Below are positions 45,227 through 54,521 of a stretch of DNA of 64,000 bases, piece after piece. The stretch spans positions 6,944,001-7,008,000 of the forward strand of contig NZ_CP070619.1 in assembly GCF_017068395.1 (NCBI RefSeq), given 5' to 3'. This stretch comes from Rhodococcus pseudokoreensis (GTDB lineage: Bacteria > Actinomycetota > Actinomycetes > Mycobacteriales > Mycobacteriaceae). Every line of letters begins with the position of its first letter. Within the stretch, counting starts at the first letter, position 1. Under the pieces are notes generated by a model that was not told the origin of the DNA, ran no database searches, and saw only the letters and a program-made list of their open reading frames with translations. A program made the position numbers and the translations under genes.

Positions 45227-45841
45227 TCACCCCGCGACGGGCTGCACCGACAGCTGCTTCACACCGGTCTGCGCACAGCCGGTGGTCGGGTAGGGGAGGA
45301 ACACCGACCCGGTGTCGTTCGGCGGATACACCCGGAAGCCCGCGACCGGTGTGGGGCCGCACGTGTCGGCGGGATAGTTCTGCACCACCGTCGCACGCAC
45401 CGCGGCGGTGGCCCGCGCGCCGGGAGCGACCGTCACGGGAGTCTCCGTTCCGCCGTCCCTCTCGGCCGCCGCACCCACCTGCGGACCGTCCGGTGCCGCG
45501 ACGTACGACACCCCGGGGTATCCGTGGAGGATGCAGTCGCGGGTGCCGGTGTTCGTGAAGACGAGCGGGATCTCCTGCGATCCGGCGGCCCCGCTGGGCT
45601 CTCCGAGCGTCACCTGCAGTTCGCCGATCAGGCAGCGGTCGGGGTGCGGAGTGGTCGGTGTGGTGGCGGACGTCGGTGGGACGTCGGCGGTGGTGGTTGC
45701 GTCCGATGTCGTGACGGTGACGCCACCGGGCGAGGGTTCGGCGGTCCCCGACTCGTCCGTCGAGCCACACGCCGAGACGGTGAGTGCGGCGGCGATCCCG
45801 AGTACCCCGAGAACGGTCCGTGCCGGTGACTGCGTGCGCAT
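45227..45841 (-). CDS. DUF4232 lipoprotein
   Basis: The 204-residue secreted protein has a signal peptide with a lipobox ending VSAC at Cys24-25, a Ser/Thr-rich linker of about 45 residues, then a DUF4232 domain (LQVTLGEPSGAAGSQEIPLVFTNTGTRDCILHGYPGVSYV) with paired cysteines that may form disulfides. AGGAGGAG lies 7 nt before ATG 45841. DUF4232 proteins are common in mycobacteria and relatives and are functionally unknown. It is divergent from the aldehyde dehydrogenase. Confidence 0.85.
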   Translation of the reverse strand: MRTQSPARTVLGVLGIAAALTVSACGSTDESGTAEPSPGGVTVTTSDATTTADVPPTSATTPTTPHPDRCLIGELQVTLGEPSGAAGSQEIPLVFTNTGTRDCILHGYPGVSYVAAPDGPQVGAAAERDGGTETPVTVAPGARATAAVRATVVQNYPADTCGPTPVAGFRVYPPNDTGSVFLPYPTTGCAQTGVKQLSVQPVAG

Positions 45842-45909
45842 CTGATCGCTCCTCCTGCTGACTGTGCGGCGTACGTCGATGGTCCGCGATCGGTGCCGTA
45901 CCGGTGGGT

Positions 45910-45939
45910 GGTTCGGGGAGATCGCATTCGCCCCGAACC
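45910..45939. promoter_or_regulatory. inverted repeat in the lipoprotein/ALDH divergent promoter
   Basis: GGTTCGGGG (45910-45918) and CCCCGAACC (45931-45939) are a perfect 9-bp dyad separated by 12 nt. It lies between two divergent genes, and a TAGGCT -10-like box follows at about 45955. It may be an operator. Confidence 0.35.
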
Positions 45940-46004
45940 GGCGGGCTCCGGTCGTAGGCTGCGGGGCGCAGCGTTTCCACGACACTTTCACTGGAGGCAG
46001 ACCG

Positions 46005-47429
46005 ATGAGCGAAGTTCTGGACCGGACCAAGATCTACATCGACGGATCCTGGGTCGATTCGCAGGGGACCGGCCGGATCGACGTGGTCAACCCGGCCACC
46101 GAGGACGTCATCGCGGTGGTCGCCGAGGGCACCCCCGACGACGTCGACCTCGCCGCGAAGGCCGCGCGGGCCGCCTTCCCCGCATGGTCCGCGCTCAGCG
46201 GCACGGAACGCGGCGAGTACCTCCGGAAGGCGGCCGCCCTGATCAAGGAGCGCCTCGACGACTTCACCGCCCTGGTGTCCCGCGACATGGGCATGCCGCT
46301 CGGATTCGCGAAGCCCATCCAGATCGGGATGCCCCTCGCGAACCTCGCCGCGTTCGCCGAACTGGCCGCCACCTACGACTTCGACGCCCACGAGGTCGGC
46401 AACTCGCTGATCGTGCGCGAACCCATCGGTGTCGTCGGTGCGATCACCCCGTGGAACTTCCCGCTCCACCAGGTGGTGCTGAAAGTCGGCGGTGCGCTGG
46501 CCGCGGGATGCACCGTGGTGCTCAAGCCGACCGAGGTCGCGCCGCTCGCCACCTACGCGCTTGCCGACATCTTCGACGAAATCGGCCTGCCCGCAGGTGT
46601 GTTCAACCTCGTCAGCGGATTCGGGCCCGTCGTGGGCGAGGCGATCGCCGGCCACCCCGAGGTGGACATGGTCTCGTTCACCGGTTCCACCCGCGCGGGC
46701 AAGAGGGTCGCGGTGGTCGCGGCCGAGACGGTGAAGAAGGTGGCACTCGAACTCGGCGGCAAATCGGCGAACGTCATCCTCGACGACGCCGACCTGACGA
46801 AGGCGGTCACCGACGGGGTGGCCAAGTGTTTCCTCAACTCCGGCCAGACCTGTTCGGCGCTCACGAGGATGCTGGTTCCCGCGGACAAGGTGGACGAGGC
46901 CTCCGCCATCGCGGCGCAGGTCGCGCAGAACTACTCCGTCGGCGACCCGACGGCCGCCACGTCGGTGCTCGGGCCGCTGGTGAACTCGAACCAGCTGAAG
47001 CGGGTCCGCGGGTACATCGAACAGGGCATCGCGGAAGGTGCGCGCGCCGTCCTCGACGGCCGGGAGACCGGACAGGACTCCGGCTACTTCGTCGGCCCCA
47101 CCGTGTTCTCCGGCGTCACCGAGGACATGACCATCGCCAAGGAGGAGATCTTCGGTCCCGTCCTGTCCATCATCGGATACCGCGACGAGGAGGACGCGGT
47201 GCGGATCGCCAACGCGACGGAATACGGGCTCGCCGCCGGTGTCTGGTCCGGCGACCAGGACCGGGCCGACCGCGTCGCACGGCAGCTGCGCGCGGGCCAG
47301 GTCGAGGTGAACGGCGGGGCGTTCAACACCAACGCCCCGTTCGGCGGGTACAAGCAGTCGGGCATCGGTCGCGAGGCCGGGGTCCTCGGTTTCGAGGAGT
47401 TCCTGGAGATCAAGTCGATCCAGCGGTAG
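46005..47429 (+). CDS. NAD-dependent aldehyde dehydrogenase
   Basis: The 474-residue ALDH has [30 protein letters not shown], the general base in LELGGKSAN and the nucleophile in [15 protein letters not shown]. Glycine follows Lys-Gln-Ser in the usual [10 protein letters not shown]-terminal block. CTGGAGG precedes ATG 46005. It is followed by a palindromic element, then an SDR and a convergent flavin amine oxidase, so it may act on aldehydes from that oxidase. The substrate is not determined. Confidence 0.9.
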   Translation: MSEVLDRTKIYIDGSWVDSQGTGRIDVVNPATEDVIAVVAEGTPDDVDLAAKAARAAFPAWSALSGTERGEYLRKAAALIKERLDDFTALVSRDMGMPLGFAKPIQIGMPLANLAAFAELAATYDFDAHEVGNSLIVREPIGVVGAITPWNFPLHQVVLKVGGALAAGCTVVLKPTEVAPLATYALADIFDEIGLPAGVFNLVSGFGPVVGEAIAGHPEVDMVSFTGSTRAGKRVAVVAAETVKKVALELGGKSANVILDDADLTKAVTDGVAKCFLNSGQTCSALTRMLVPADKVDEASAIAAQVAQNYSVGDPTAATSVLGPLVNSNQLKRVRGYIEQGIAEGARAVLDGRETGQDSGYFVGPTVFSGVTEDMTIAKEEIFGPVLSIIGYRDEEDAVRIANATEYGLAAGVWSGDQDRADRVARQLRAGQVEVNGGAFNTNAPFGGYKQSGIGREAGVLGFEEFLEIKSIQR

Positions 47430-47441
47430 GCGGCTTCGCCA

Positions 47442-47487
47442 CCCGTGCGTGGTTAGCGAGTCTCTGGACTCGTCAACCACGCACGGG
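47442..47487. repeat. palindromic intergenic element, type II, probable terminator
   Basis: Two 21-bp arms starting CCCGTGCGTGGTTAGCGAGT (47442) match with two mismatches around a TCTG loop. It begins 12 bp after the aldehyde dehydrogenase stop. The outer CCCGTG/CACGGG is shared with the type I elements. Confidence 0.65.
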
Positions 47488-47548
47488 CGCGGAGCGCAAT
47501 TGGCCTCACGCTGAACCGAATCCGTGACTCTGTAGCGTCGTGGTCCTA

Positions 47549-47563
47549 CCCTCGAATCGAGGG
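47549..47563. promoter_or_regulatory. 15-bp palindrome upstream of the SDR gene
   Basis: CCCTCGA-A-TCGAGGG is perfectly symmetrical and lies 27 bp before the ATG. It could be an operator or part of the leader. Confidence 0.35.
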
Positions 47564-47590
47564 GTGGACAGCGGAGATGAGGAGAACGCA

Positions 47591-48388
47591 ATGGATCTCG
47601 GTCTGAGCGGCAAGCGGGCCGTCGTCACCGGCGGCAGTCGCGGAATCGGTTTCGCGATCGCGCGCAGCCTCGCGTCGGAGGGGGTCGACGTGGTGCTCGC
47701 GGCCAGGGGCGCCGAGGCGCTGGAACTGGCGGCGAAGACGCTGTCGCAGCAGACCGGCCGTCGGGTCATCGGGGTACCCACCGACACCGGCGACGACAAG
47801 TCGGTGGGCGCCCTCGTCCAGCGAACCGTCGACGAACTCGGCGGCGTCGACATTCTGGTGAACGCCGCGGCCACACCGTGGAGTGCGGGCAAGCCGAGCG
47901 ACTTCGCGTCCACCACCGACGACGTGGTCCGCGACGAGTTCGAGATCAAGGTGCTCGGCTATCTGCGCACCGCCCGCGCGGTGGCACCGCACCTGGTCGA
48001 GCAGGGGTGGGGACGGATCATCAACATCAGCGGGCTCGGTGCACGCCAGGCCAACTCCATCGCGCAGACCGTCCGGAACGTCGGGGTGTCGGCGCTGACG
48101 AAGAACCTCGCCGACGAACTCGGACCGCACGGCGTCAACGTCACCGTGGTGCACCCGGGACTGACGCGGACGGAACGGCTCGTCGACCGGCTGACGGAGC
48201 AGTCCGAGGCGGAAGGGGTGCCCGTTGCCGAACTGGAGTCGCGGCTGGCCACCAATTCGATCCACCGGCTGATCGACGCGAGTGAGGTCGCGGACGTCGT
48301 CACGTTCCTGGCATCGCCGCGCAGCGTCGGGATCACCGGCGACGCGGTGGCCGTCGGCGGGGGTGCGCCGGGCGCCGTCTACTACTGA
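47591..48388 (+). CDS. short-chain dehydrogenase-like protein lacking the catalytic Tyr/Lys
   Basis: The 265-residue Rossmann protein has GGSRGIGFAIARSL, a TGxxxGxG variant, and NAAATPWSAG in place of NNAG. The usual YxxxK before ALTKNLA is replaced: the stretch reads SIAQTVRNVGVSALTKNLA, with Gln where Tyr and Asn where Lys are expected. The C-terminal VHPGLTRTERLVDRL is intact. It may bind substrate and cofactor without classical SDR catalysis or belong to a divergent subfamily. GGAGAA precedes ATG 47591. Its stop overlaps the convergent amine oxidase gene by 7 bp. Confidence 0.83.
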   Translation: MDLGLSGKRAVVTGGSRGIGFAIARSLASEGVDVVLAARGAEALELAAKTLSQQTGRRVIGVPTDTGDDKSVGALVQRTVDELGGVDILVNAAATPWSAGKPSDFASTTDDVVRDEFEIKVLGYLRTARAVAPHLVEQGWGRIINISGLGARQANSIAQTVRNVGVSALTKNLADELGPHGVNVTVVHPGLTRTERLVDRLTEQSEAEGVPVAELESRLATNSIHRLIDASEVADVVTFLASPRSVGITGDAVAVGGGAPGAVYY

Positions 48389-49764
48389 GCCCGGGCCGGT
48401 GACAGCACGCCGTCGCGCTGGGTCACTTCCAGCGCGGCGCGTTCGCCGGAGCGGACGGCGCCGTCGACCCAGCCGCACATCACGGACGAACTCTCCGTGC
48501 CCGCCCAGTGGATGCGACCGCAGGGTTCGCGGAGGGCGTGGCCGAACTGGGTGAGTACTCCCGTCGGCGCATGACTGAGCATGCCGCCGCCGGAGTACCG
48601 CTCGACGCTCCAGTTCTGCTCGACGTAGTCGACGGGGGAGGCAGCCCGGGCTCCGAACCTTTCGGTCAACTCCCCGAGCACCGCCGTCTTCCGCTCCGCT
48701 TCCGGCAGCGTCCCCAGCGTGCGGGCGGTCGGCCCCTCGACGATCACGCACAGAACTCCGGGACGTCCCGTGTCGGTGCACGCGTCGATGGTGATCGTCG
48801 CGGGGGAGTCGGGTGCCGCCGACTGCCCCGACAATCCGTCGGCGCGCCAGAAGGGTTCGTCGTAGACGGCGGCGATCTTCATGACGGCGCCGCTCGGCAT
48901 CCTCTGGTGCAGGAACGACCGATCCATCGGGAGCAGGGGCTCGTAGAGGATCTGACTCGCGATGGCGAGAGGCACCGCGACGATCGCCCGCCGCGCCCGC
49001 ACGGCCAGGTCCGCGGAGCGGACGGTCACGCCGTCGTCGTCCTGCGCGAGGTCCCGGACGGGTTGCGACAGGTGGAGTGCGTCGCCGATCTCGGCTGCCA
49101 TCGGGCGGTAGATCGCCCCCATCCCGCCGACCGGCCGCGCATCCTCGGCCGCGTCCTTCACGCCGAGAACGAAACCGGGACCGCCGCCCGACGCCATCTG
49201 GTACAGCACGAACAGCATCGACACCTCGGACGCGGCGGACGTGTAGCAACCGGCGACGGCGGTCTCGAGAAGGTCGTGGGCGGGCTTGGACAACGTGTTG
49301 CCGCCGAGCCATTTCGCGAGACTGATCGCGTCCCACTTCGCGGCCTTCTTCGCCTCCCACGGCGCCTCGAGCGGAATCGTCTTGCACATCCGGCCGAGTT
49401 CGAAGAACACGGCACCGAGATTCGCCGTGGCCCAGGGACTCATCGTCAGGGGAATCGTGCCCTTGTACCGGTACTGCTTGCCGTCGACGACCATCATGGC
49501 TTCGCCGTCGGTGTACTGCTTGTACGTCGCGACGCCGAATTCGTCGATCAGGGCGTAGATCCGGTCCTGCCCCGGCCCGATCCACGCGCCGCCCCGATCG
49601 ATCCACGACCCGTCGTCGCGGGTCTCGGTGAACGTGCGCCCGCCGATCCGGTCACGGGCCTCCATCAGCGCGACCGTGTGCCCGGCCTGTTTCAGGCGCA
49701 GCGCCGCCGTCAGTCCGGCGAATCCGGCTCCTACGACGCAATAGTCGACTTCGATGTCTGCCAT
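48382..49764 (-). CDS. flavin-containing amine oxidase
   Basis: The 460-residue monoamine-oxidase-family protein has an N-terminal FAD motif (CVVGAGFAGLTAALRLKQAGHTVALMEARDRIGGRTFT), RGGAWIGPGQDR, and the C-terminal FAD block WAGTESSSVMCGWVDGAVRSGERAA. The usual Ser-Gly-Gly-Cys that binds FAD covalently is RYSGGGML, so FAD should be non-covalent as in putrescine oxidase or bacterial amino-acid oxidases. ATG 49764 has GAGGGG 8 nt upstream. The aldehyde dehydrogenase at 46005 could oxidise its product. The substrate is unknown. Confidence 0.88.
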   Translation of the reverse strand: MADIEVDYCVVGAGFAGLTAALRLKQAGHTVALMEARDRIGGRTFTETRDDGSWIDRGGAWIGPGQDRIYALIDEFGVATYKQYTDGEAMMVVDGKQYRYKGTIPLTMSPWATANLGAVFFELGRMCKTIPLEAPWEAKKAAKWDAISLAKWLGGNTLSKPAHDLLETAVAGCYTSAASEVSMLFVLYQMASGGGPGFVLGVKDAAEDARPVGGMGAIYRPMAAEIGDALHLSQPVRDLAQDDDGVTVRSADLAVRARRAIVAVPLAIASQILYEPLLPMDRSFLHQRMPSGAVMKIAAVYDEPFWRADGLSGQSAAPDSPATITIDACTDTGRPGVLCVIVEGPTARTLGTLPEAERKTAVLGELTERFGARAASPVDYVEQNWSVERYSGGGMLSHAPTGVLTQFGHALREPCGRIHWAGTESSSVMCGWVDGAVRSGERAALEVTQRDGVLSPARAQ

Positions 49765-49824
49765 GACGAATCCCCTCGCGCTCTTTCGATCCTTACTCGC
49801 GGCGAGGGGTCCGGTCAAGGGCAG

Positions 49825-49874
49825 CACCCGTGAGTACAAATTAACCGCCGGCGGTTAACAAGTACTCACGGGTG
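49825..49874. repeat. palindromic intergenic element type I, copy 2
   Basis: CACCCGTGAGTAC (49825-49837) and its complement (49862-49874) flank a perfect inner TTAACCGCCGGCGGTTAA (49841-49858). The last residues (REYLLTAGG) and stop of the minus-strand monooxygenase gene are encoded within it, and the element lies 60 bp upstream of the amine oxidase start. Confidence 0.8.
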
Positions 49875-50911
49875 GGGACCAGCGGGAACACCTGCTCGGC
49901 GATGCGCTCGAGTTCCTCGTGCGCGGGGGAGCATTGGATGAGCAGCAGGGTGAGGCCGGCGTCCTGGTAGGCGCGGATCTTCTCGGCGACCTGTTCGGGT
50001 GTGCCGACGAGGTCGGGGCGCAGCCCACGCGTGCCGACGGAGTATTCGCGCCGGGACAGTTCGACGTCGAGTTCGGAGTTCTTCACGAACTCCTCGAACG
50101 ACGCGTACCCGGGCGAGTGCGGGTCGACGGTGGTGATGCGTTCGAGTTCGGCGCGGGCCTCGGCTTCGGTGTCGCGCACGATGATGTAGGTGGACATGCC
50201 GAATTCGGCCATGTCCCGCTGGTGGATTCGCTGCGACCGCGCGTTCATGTCGGCGATCTTCGTGCGCACCTCGTCGACGGTGCCGCCGTGCAGCACGTAC
50301 GAGTCGGCGAACGTCGCGATGGATTCGCGGCCGCTCTCGCTCTCGCCGCCCGCGAAGACCGGAGGATGGACTGCGGGTTTCGGCGACAGGATCGAGTCGC
50401 GCACGCTGAAGTGCTCGCCCTGGTAGGTGAACGGGGTGTGTTCCCAGAGTCCGCGGAGGACGTCGACGAATTCGGTGGCCTGCCGGTATCGCTCGTCGTG
50501 CCGGGTGAACGCGCCGCCGTACTGCCGCGCTTCTTCCTCCCACCATGCGGCGACCACGTTGAGCGCGAACCGTGCCGCACCGGCGTCGGTGGTGCCGGCG
50601 ATGTCGGTGATGGTGGCCGATTCCTTCGCGGTGACCGCGGGCAGGTGGAATCCGGGTCGCACCGCCGTCATCACCCGGAGCTGTTCGGTGACCGCGAGGA
50701 TCGCCGACGACAGCGACCACGCCTCGAGGCTGGGCGCGTCGACGCCCTTGCGGTCGTTGAGGTAGAGCTCGGGGACGAGGGTGGTGTGGTAGCCGAGCCG
50801 GTCGGCCAGCTGCGACAGCCGTTTGACGTAGTCCCAGGTGGCGGGCATGCCTTCGTCGCCGAGGTTGCGCAGGAAGCCGCCGTAGATGGGCGTCCAGTAG
50901 CCGAAATGCAT
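49841..50911 (-). CDS. FMNH2-dependent LLM-class monooxygenase, SfnG/SsuD-like
   Basis: The 356-residue luciferase-like monooxygenase has HFGYWTPIYGGFLRNL at the N-terminus and typical blocks TAVRPGFHLPAVTAKESATI, ALNVVAAWWEEEARQYG and SPKPAVHPPVFAGGESESGRE. It is close in type to SfnG (dimethyl sulfone monooxygenase) and alkanesulfonate monooxygenase, which release sulfite from organosulfur compounds. CGGAGGA precedes ATG 50911. It starts one base before the metY stop region, so it is the second gene of a metY operon, which supports a sulfur role. Its C-terminus is encoded by a palindromic element. Confidence 0.85.
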   Translation of the reverse strand: MHFGYWTPIYGGFLRNLGDEGMPATWDYVKRLSQLADRLGYHTTLVPELYLNDRKGVDAPSLEAWSLSSAILAVTEQLRVMTAVRPGFHLPAVTAKESATITDIAGTTDAGAARFALNVVAAWWEEEARQYGGAFTRHDERYRQATEFVDVLRGLWEHTPFTYQGEHFSVRDSILSPKPAVHPPVFAGGESESGRESIATFADSYVLHGGTVDEVRTKIADMNARSQRIHQRDMAEFGMSTYIIVRDTEAEARAELERITTVDPHSPGYASFEEFVKNSELDVELSRREYSVGTRGLRPDLVGTPEQVAEKIRAYQDAGLTLLLIQCSPAHEELERIAEQVFPLVPTREYLLTAGG

Positions 50912-50912
50912 G

Positions 50913-52211
50913 TCATTCCTCCGTGATGGCGTCGAGCGACGCGCGCAGATCGTCGACGAGGTCTTCCAGGTTTTCCAGTCCGACGGACAATCGGACGGTG
51001 CGATAGCCGAATCCGGCGTCGCGGCGTTGCGTGTCGTCGAGGTGGCTGTGCGTGGTGGTGGCGGGGTGCACCACCAGCGAGCGGGCGTCGCCGATGTTGG
51101 CGACGATGGCGAACAGTTGCAGCGAGTCGACGAACTTCGCGACCTTCGCGTCGTCGACGGCGAGATCGAAGGAGAACACCGAGCCGGCGCCCCGCGGCAG
51201 GTACTTGCGGGCGGCGTCGTGCCACCGGTTCTGCGGCAGGCCCGGGTAGTTGACCTTCGCGACCGCGGGATGACCGTCCAGGAATTGGGCGATGGCCAGC
51301 GCCGAGCCGACCTGCCGCTCGAGCCGCAGGTCCAGCGTCTCCAGCCCCTGCAGCAGCTGGAACGAATTGAACGGCGACAGTGCGGGTCCGAGGTCGTGGA
51401 CGACCTTCGTCTTCGCGTACACCAGGAACGCGCTCCGGTCGCGACCGAACTCGTCCCACAGCACGAGGTCGCCGATCCGCGGGTACGGCTCGGTGAACTG
51501 GGTCCACCGCCGCGGCTCCGCGCCGAAGTCGAACGTGCCGAGGTCGACAATCACCCCGCCCAGCGAAGTTCCGTGCCCGCCGATGAATTTGGTGGCCGAG
51601 TACACGGCGATGTCGGCGCCGAAGTCCTTGGGGCGGAGCAGGTACGGGGTGGCGATCGTGTTGTCGACGATCAGCGGGACCCCGGCCTGGTGGGCGATGT
51701 CGGCGACGGCCCGGACGTCGAGGACGGAGGCGACGGGGTTGCCGATCGTCTCGGCGAAGAAGGCCCGGGTCTCGGGGCGCGCGGCCGCACGCCAGGCGTC
51801 GAGGTCGTCCTGGTCGACGAGGGTGACGTCGATCCCGAAGTCCGCGAACGTGTCGGTGAGCAGGTCGACGGTTCCGCCGTACAGTTGCCGCGCCGCGACG
51901 ATGTGCTGCCCCGACTTGGCGAGAGTGAGGAGGGCGACGGCGACGGCGGACTGCCCGGACCCGGTCGCCAGCGCGGCGACACCGCCGTCGAGGTCGGCGA
52001 GACGCTGTTCGAACACGGCCTGGGTGGGGTTCCCTGTGCGGCTGTACAGGTTTCCCTTGCGGCGCAGGGAAAAGATGTCCCGCGCCTGGTCGAAGCTGCC
52101 GAAGTCGTAGGCAACCGATTGGTAGATCGGGGGGATCGCGGTGTTCTGCGGCGTGCCGGGCTGATAGCCGGTGCGGACCTGCCGGGTCGCGAACCCTGTG
52201 GTCTCGGGCAT
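50913..52211 (-). CDS. metY: O-acetylhomoserine sulfhydrylase
   Basis: The 432-residue PLP enzyme of the Cys/Met metabolism family converts O-acetyl-L-homoserine and sulfide to homocysteine. PLP-binding YSATKFIGGHGTSLGG holds the Schiff-base lysine. ATGSGQSAVAVAL, YGGTVDLLTDTF and the C-terminal LVVHPATTTHSHL are further family blocks, and the length fits MetY rather than the shorter MetB/MetC. ATG 52211 is used; the frame is open to 52331. It is co-transcribed with the SfnG-like gene. Upstream lie AT-rich repeats and a TGTTC-GAACA dyad, probably a sulfur-responsive operator. Confidence 0.92.
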   Translation of the reverse strand: MPETTGFATRQVRTGYQPGTPQNTAIPPIYQSVAYDFGSFDQARDIFSLRRKGNLYSRTGNPTQAVFEQRLADLDGGVAALATGSGQSAVAVALLTLAKSGQHIVAARQLYGGTVDLLTDTFADFGIDVTLVDQDDLDAWRAAARPETRAFFAETIGNPVASVLDVRAVADIAHQAGVPLIVDNTIATPYLLRPKDFGADIAVYSATKFIGGHGTSLGGVIVDLGTFDFGAEPRRWTQFTEPYPRIGDLVLWDEFGRDRSAFLVYAKTKVVHDLGPALSPFNSFQLLQGLETLDLRLERQVGSALAIAQFLDGHPAVAKVNYPGLPQNRWHDAARKYLPRGAGSVFSFDLAVDDAKVAKFVDSLQLFAIVANIGDARSLVVHPATTTHSHLDDTQRRDAGFGYRTVRLSVGLENLEDLVDDLRASLDAITEE

Positions 52212-52260
52212 CGGTGTGCCTGTCCCTTCGTCGATACTCTTGATTGGCGGGGGGTCGATC

Positions 52261-52320
52261 ACAAAACGAATATGTTCGGAACAAAACACGAAGTGCGACG
52301 AGAAGACACGCGTTTTGTTC
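52261..52320. promoter_or_regulatory. metY promoter/operator region with TTTTGTTC repeats
   Basis: It contains the dyad TGTTC-G-GAACA (52273-52283) and the motif TTTTGTTC at 52313-52320 and, reversed, at 52279-52286. ACAAAACG at 52261 mirrors CGTTTTGT at 52311. The TTTTGTTC motif (54522-54529) and a similar dyad occur upstream of the NtaA-like gene, suggesting a common regulator. Confidence 0.5.
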
Positions 52321-52410
52321 TGCTCGAGCATTACTCTTGTTTCACCGCGCGCGGGTGAGTCAGGGTGACGCAGTCAATCCTGCGAACAACCACCCCGAGT
52401 GAGGTAATCA

Positions 52411-53109
52411 GTGGACATCGACTGGCTGGAACCCGAAGCGACCGCGCGTGGCTCGGTGATCGTCGTCGCCGGCCGAGGTGAGCATGCTCACGTGTACCGC
52501 AGGTTCGCCCGGCGGATCGCGTTCGACGGTTACCGCGTCGCGGTGGTGGAGAACGATCCCGCCGCGGCCGCTCGGCTGATCGCCGACGCCGAGTCCGGTC
52601 TCCCGCTCACCGTCGTCGGGTCGGACAGTGGCGCGCTCACCGCGCTCGACCTCGCCGCCACCCATCCGGCGGTGTCCGGGGTCGTGGCCGCCGGTCTCCT
52701 CGTCGCGGGCACCGACGCCGTCACCGGAGGGTGGGAGGGCGAACTCGAGATTCGCTCCGCGTGTCCGGTGCACCGGGGCGTCCTGGCCGAGGAGGGCGCG
52801 CTCGACCGCGGCACGCTCGGAGAGGAGGCGCCGGTCGCCACGGCGGATTCGCTGACCCACGTGCAGGTTCCCGTCCTCGTCGTCCACGGCGGCGCCGACG
52901 TCCTGAGCCCGGTGGCGGACGTCCTCGCGGTCACGTCCGCGTTGCCGGGTGCCCGGGTGGTCGTCGTCAACGACGGCCGGCACGACATTCTCAACGACGT
53001 GTCCCACCGGTCCGTCGCTGCCGAGATCGTGCAGTTCCTCGAGCGTCTGCGACTGCCCGGCACGCCCGACGTCCTCCTCCGCGACCCGGCGGGCGCACTC
53101 GCGCAATGA
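52411..53109 (+). CDS. alpha/beta hydrolase, lysophospholipase-like
   Basis: The 232-residue protein has the nucleophile elbow GSDSGALTALDLAA (GxSxG), an oxyanion-region VIVVAGRGEHAHVYRRFARR reminiscent of monoglyceride lipase/lysophospholipase, and VLVVHGGADVLSPVADV plus NDGRHDILND for the acid and His. It is shorter than usual, with a reduced cap. GAGGTAA precedes GTG 52411. It lies between divergent metY and the MocR gene and may hydrolyse an ester or thioester linked to the sulfur pathway. The substrate is unknown. Confidence 0.78.
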   Translation: MDIDWLEPEATARGSVIVVAGRGEHAHVYRRFARRIAFDGYRVAVVENDPAAAARLIADAESGLPLTVVGSDSGALTALDLAATHPAVSGVVAAGLLVAGTDAVTGGWEGELEIRSACPVHRGVLAEEGALDRGTLGEEAPVATADSLTHVQVPVLVVHGGADVLSPVADVLAVTSALPGARVVVVNDGRHDILNDVSHRSVAAEIVQFLERLRLPGTPDVLLRDPAGALAQ

Positions 53110-53151
53110 CCCGGGCGGGGCCGGTAGTGGTTGTCGATCGAAGGGGTGTGG

Positions 53152-54516
53152 ATGTCAGCGGTGCTGGAGTCGGAGACGATTGCTCCGGAGTGGTTGCTCG
53201 AACGAATCGACGGCCGCACCGCGGAACTCGCCGACGCCGTCGCCGACCTCATCCGGTCGGGTGAGCTGAGCCCCGGCGACCGCCTGCCGACCGTCCGCGC
53301 ACTCGCGAAAGCGACCGACCTCAGCGTCGGTGCGATCGTCACCGCGTGGGGCCGGTTGCAGGAGCAGGGTTTCGTGCAGACCCGCCGCCGCGGCGGCACC
53401 GTCGTACTTCCGCCGCTCGACAGTGTGCCCGAGCGCGGCATCCCCGACTGGCGCGGTGTCGACCTGGCGCAGAACGCGCCCGACCTGGCGCTGCAGCCGT
53501 CCCTGTCCGACGCTCTGCTGTCCAGCCTGGACGCCGAGACGTTGAATGTGTTCGGGCGGGAACTGATGACCGAGCGGCTGCGCAACGCCGTCGCGCCGGG
53601 GTGGCCGTTCGAACCGGAGGCCTGGGCGACCGCGGGTGGTGGCACCGAGGCGCTGCTGCTGGCGGTGGAGGCGGCGGCGCCGCCCGGGTCCCGGGTGGCG
53701 GTCGACGAGCCCCTCGGCCCGGGCGTGCTCGACACTCTCCGCGACCTGGGACTGGATGCGGTCGGCGTCGGCGCCGACCGCGACGGTCCCCGGCCGGACG
53801 CGCTCGACGAGGCCCTGACGGCCGGTGCGGTTCTGTTCGTGTTCCAGCCCGGGGCGCCGTTCGCCGTCGACCACGCGGTCAGCGCGCGGCGCACCCGCGA
53901 ACTCGCCGACGTGCTGCGACGGCATCCGGCGGTCTGGGTGGTCGAGGACGACTCGATCGGACCGCTCGAACCGGACCAGCCGCCGTCGCTGGGATGCGAA
54001 CTGCCGCAGCGTGTTGTCCGGATCCGCAGCTACTGCAAGGCGTACGGGATCGACGTGCGGACGTCCGTGCTCGGCGGCTCCCGCGAATTGATCGAGAAGG
54101 CCATGAAGGTGCGCAGTCACGGCGTCGGCTCGAACAGCCGGATCCTGCAGAACACCCTCGCCCACCTGATCGGCAGCGCCGACGCCGAATACGCGGTCAC
54201 GGCGGCACACGAACGCTACGCCACCAGGCGCACGACGCTGCTCGAGGCCCTGATCGACCGCGGCATCGAGGCTTTCGCCGGCCCGCACAGTCTCGTCGTG
54301 TGGGTGACGGTGTCGGACGAGACAGCGGCGCTGGTCGCGTTGGCGCGGCAGGGCATCTCCGTGGGAGCGGGATCGCGGTCGTTCGTGCGGTCACCCGCAC
54401 GTCAGCTGCTGCGCCTGTCGGCCACCCAATTGCCCGACGACGCCGAGCTGATCGGGCAGCTCGCCGACGTCGTCGCGGTGGCGGTAGCGGAGTCGTCGCG
54501 CGAGTTCTTCGACTGA
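53152..54516 (+). CDS. MocR-type regulator of the sulfur/ABC cluster
   Basis: The 454-residue protein has a GntR-type wHTH (LADAVADLIRSGELSPGDRLPTVRALAKATDLSVGAIVTAWGRL) joined to a divergent aminotransferase domain. The PLP lysine is probably in RSYCKAYGIDVR and the aspartate in VEDDSIGPLEPD. The usual Ser-x-Ser-Lys has become Tyr-Cys-Lys, so the domain may bind PLP differently. AAGGGG lies 5 nt before ATG 53152. It sits immediately upstream of the NtaA-like monooxygenase and ABC transporter, which it probably controls. Confidence 0.82.
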   Translation: MSAVLESETIAPEWLLERIDGRTAELADAVADLIRSGELSPGDRLPTVRALAKATDLSVGAIVTAWGRLQEQGFVQTRRRGGTVVLPPLDSVPERGIPDWRGVDLAQNAPDLALQPSLSDALLSSLDAETLNVFGRELMTERLRNAVAPGWPFEPEAWATAGGGTEALLLAVEAAAPPGSRVAVDEPLGPGVLDTLRDLGLDAVGVGADRDGPRPDALDEALTAGAVLFVFQPGAPFAVDHAVSARRTRELADVLRRHPAVWVVEDDSIGPLEPDQPPSLGCELPQRVVRIRSYCKAYGIDVRTSVLGGSRELIEKAMKVRSHGVGSNSRILQNTLAHLIGSADAEYAVTAAHERYATRRTTLLEALIDRGIEAFAGPHSLVVWVTVSDETAALVALARQGISVGAGSRSFVRSPARQLLRLSATQLPDDAELIGQLADVVAVAVAESSREFFD

Positions 54517-54521
54517 TCGGA

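Noticed and set aside
52212..52410. A SAM riboswitch or other S-box upstream of metY or metQ
   Set aside because: No conserved pairing core is visible; the metY leader instead shows AT-rich dyads typical of protein operators.
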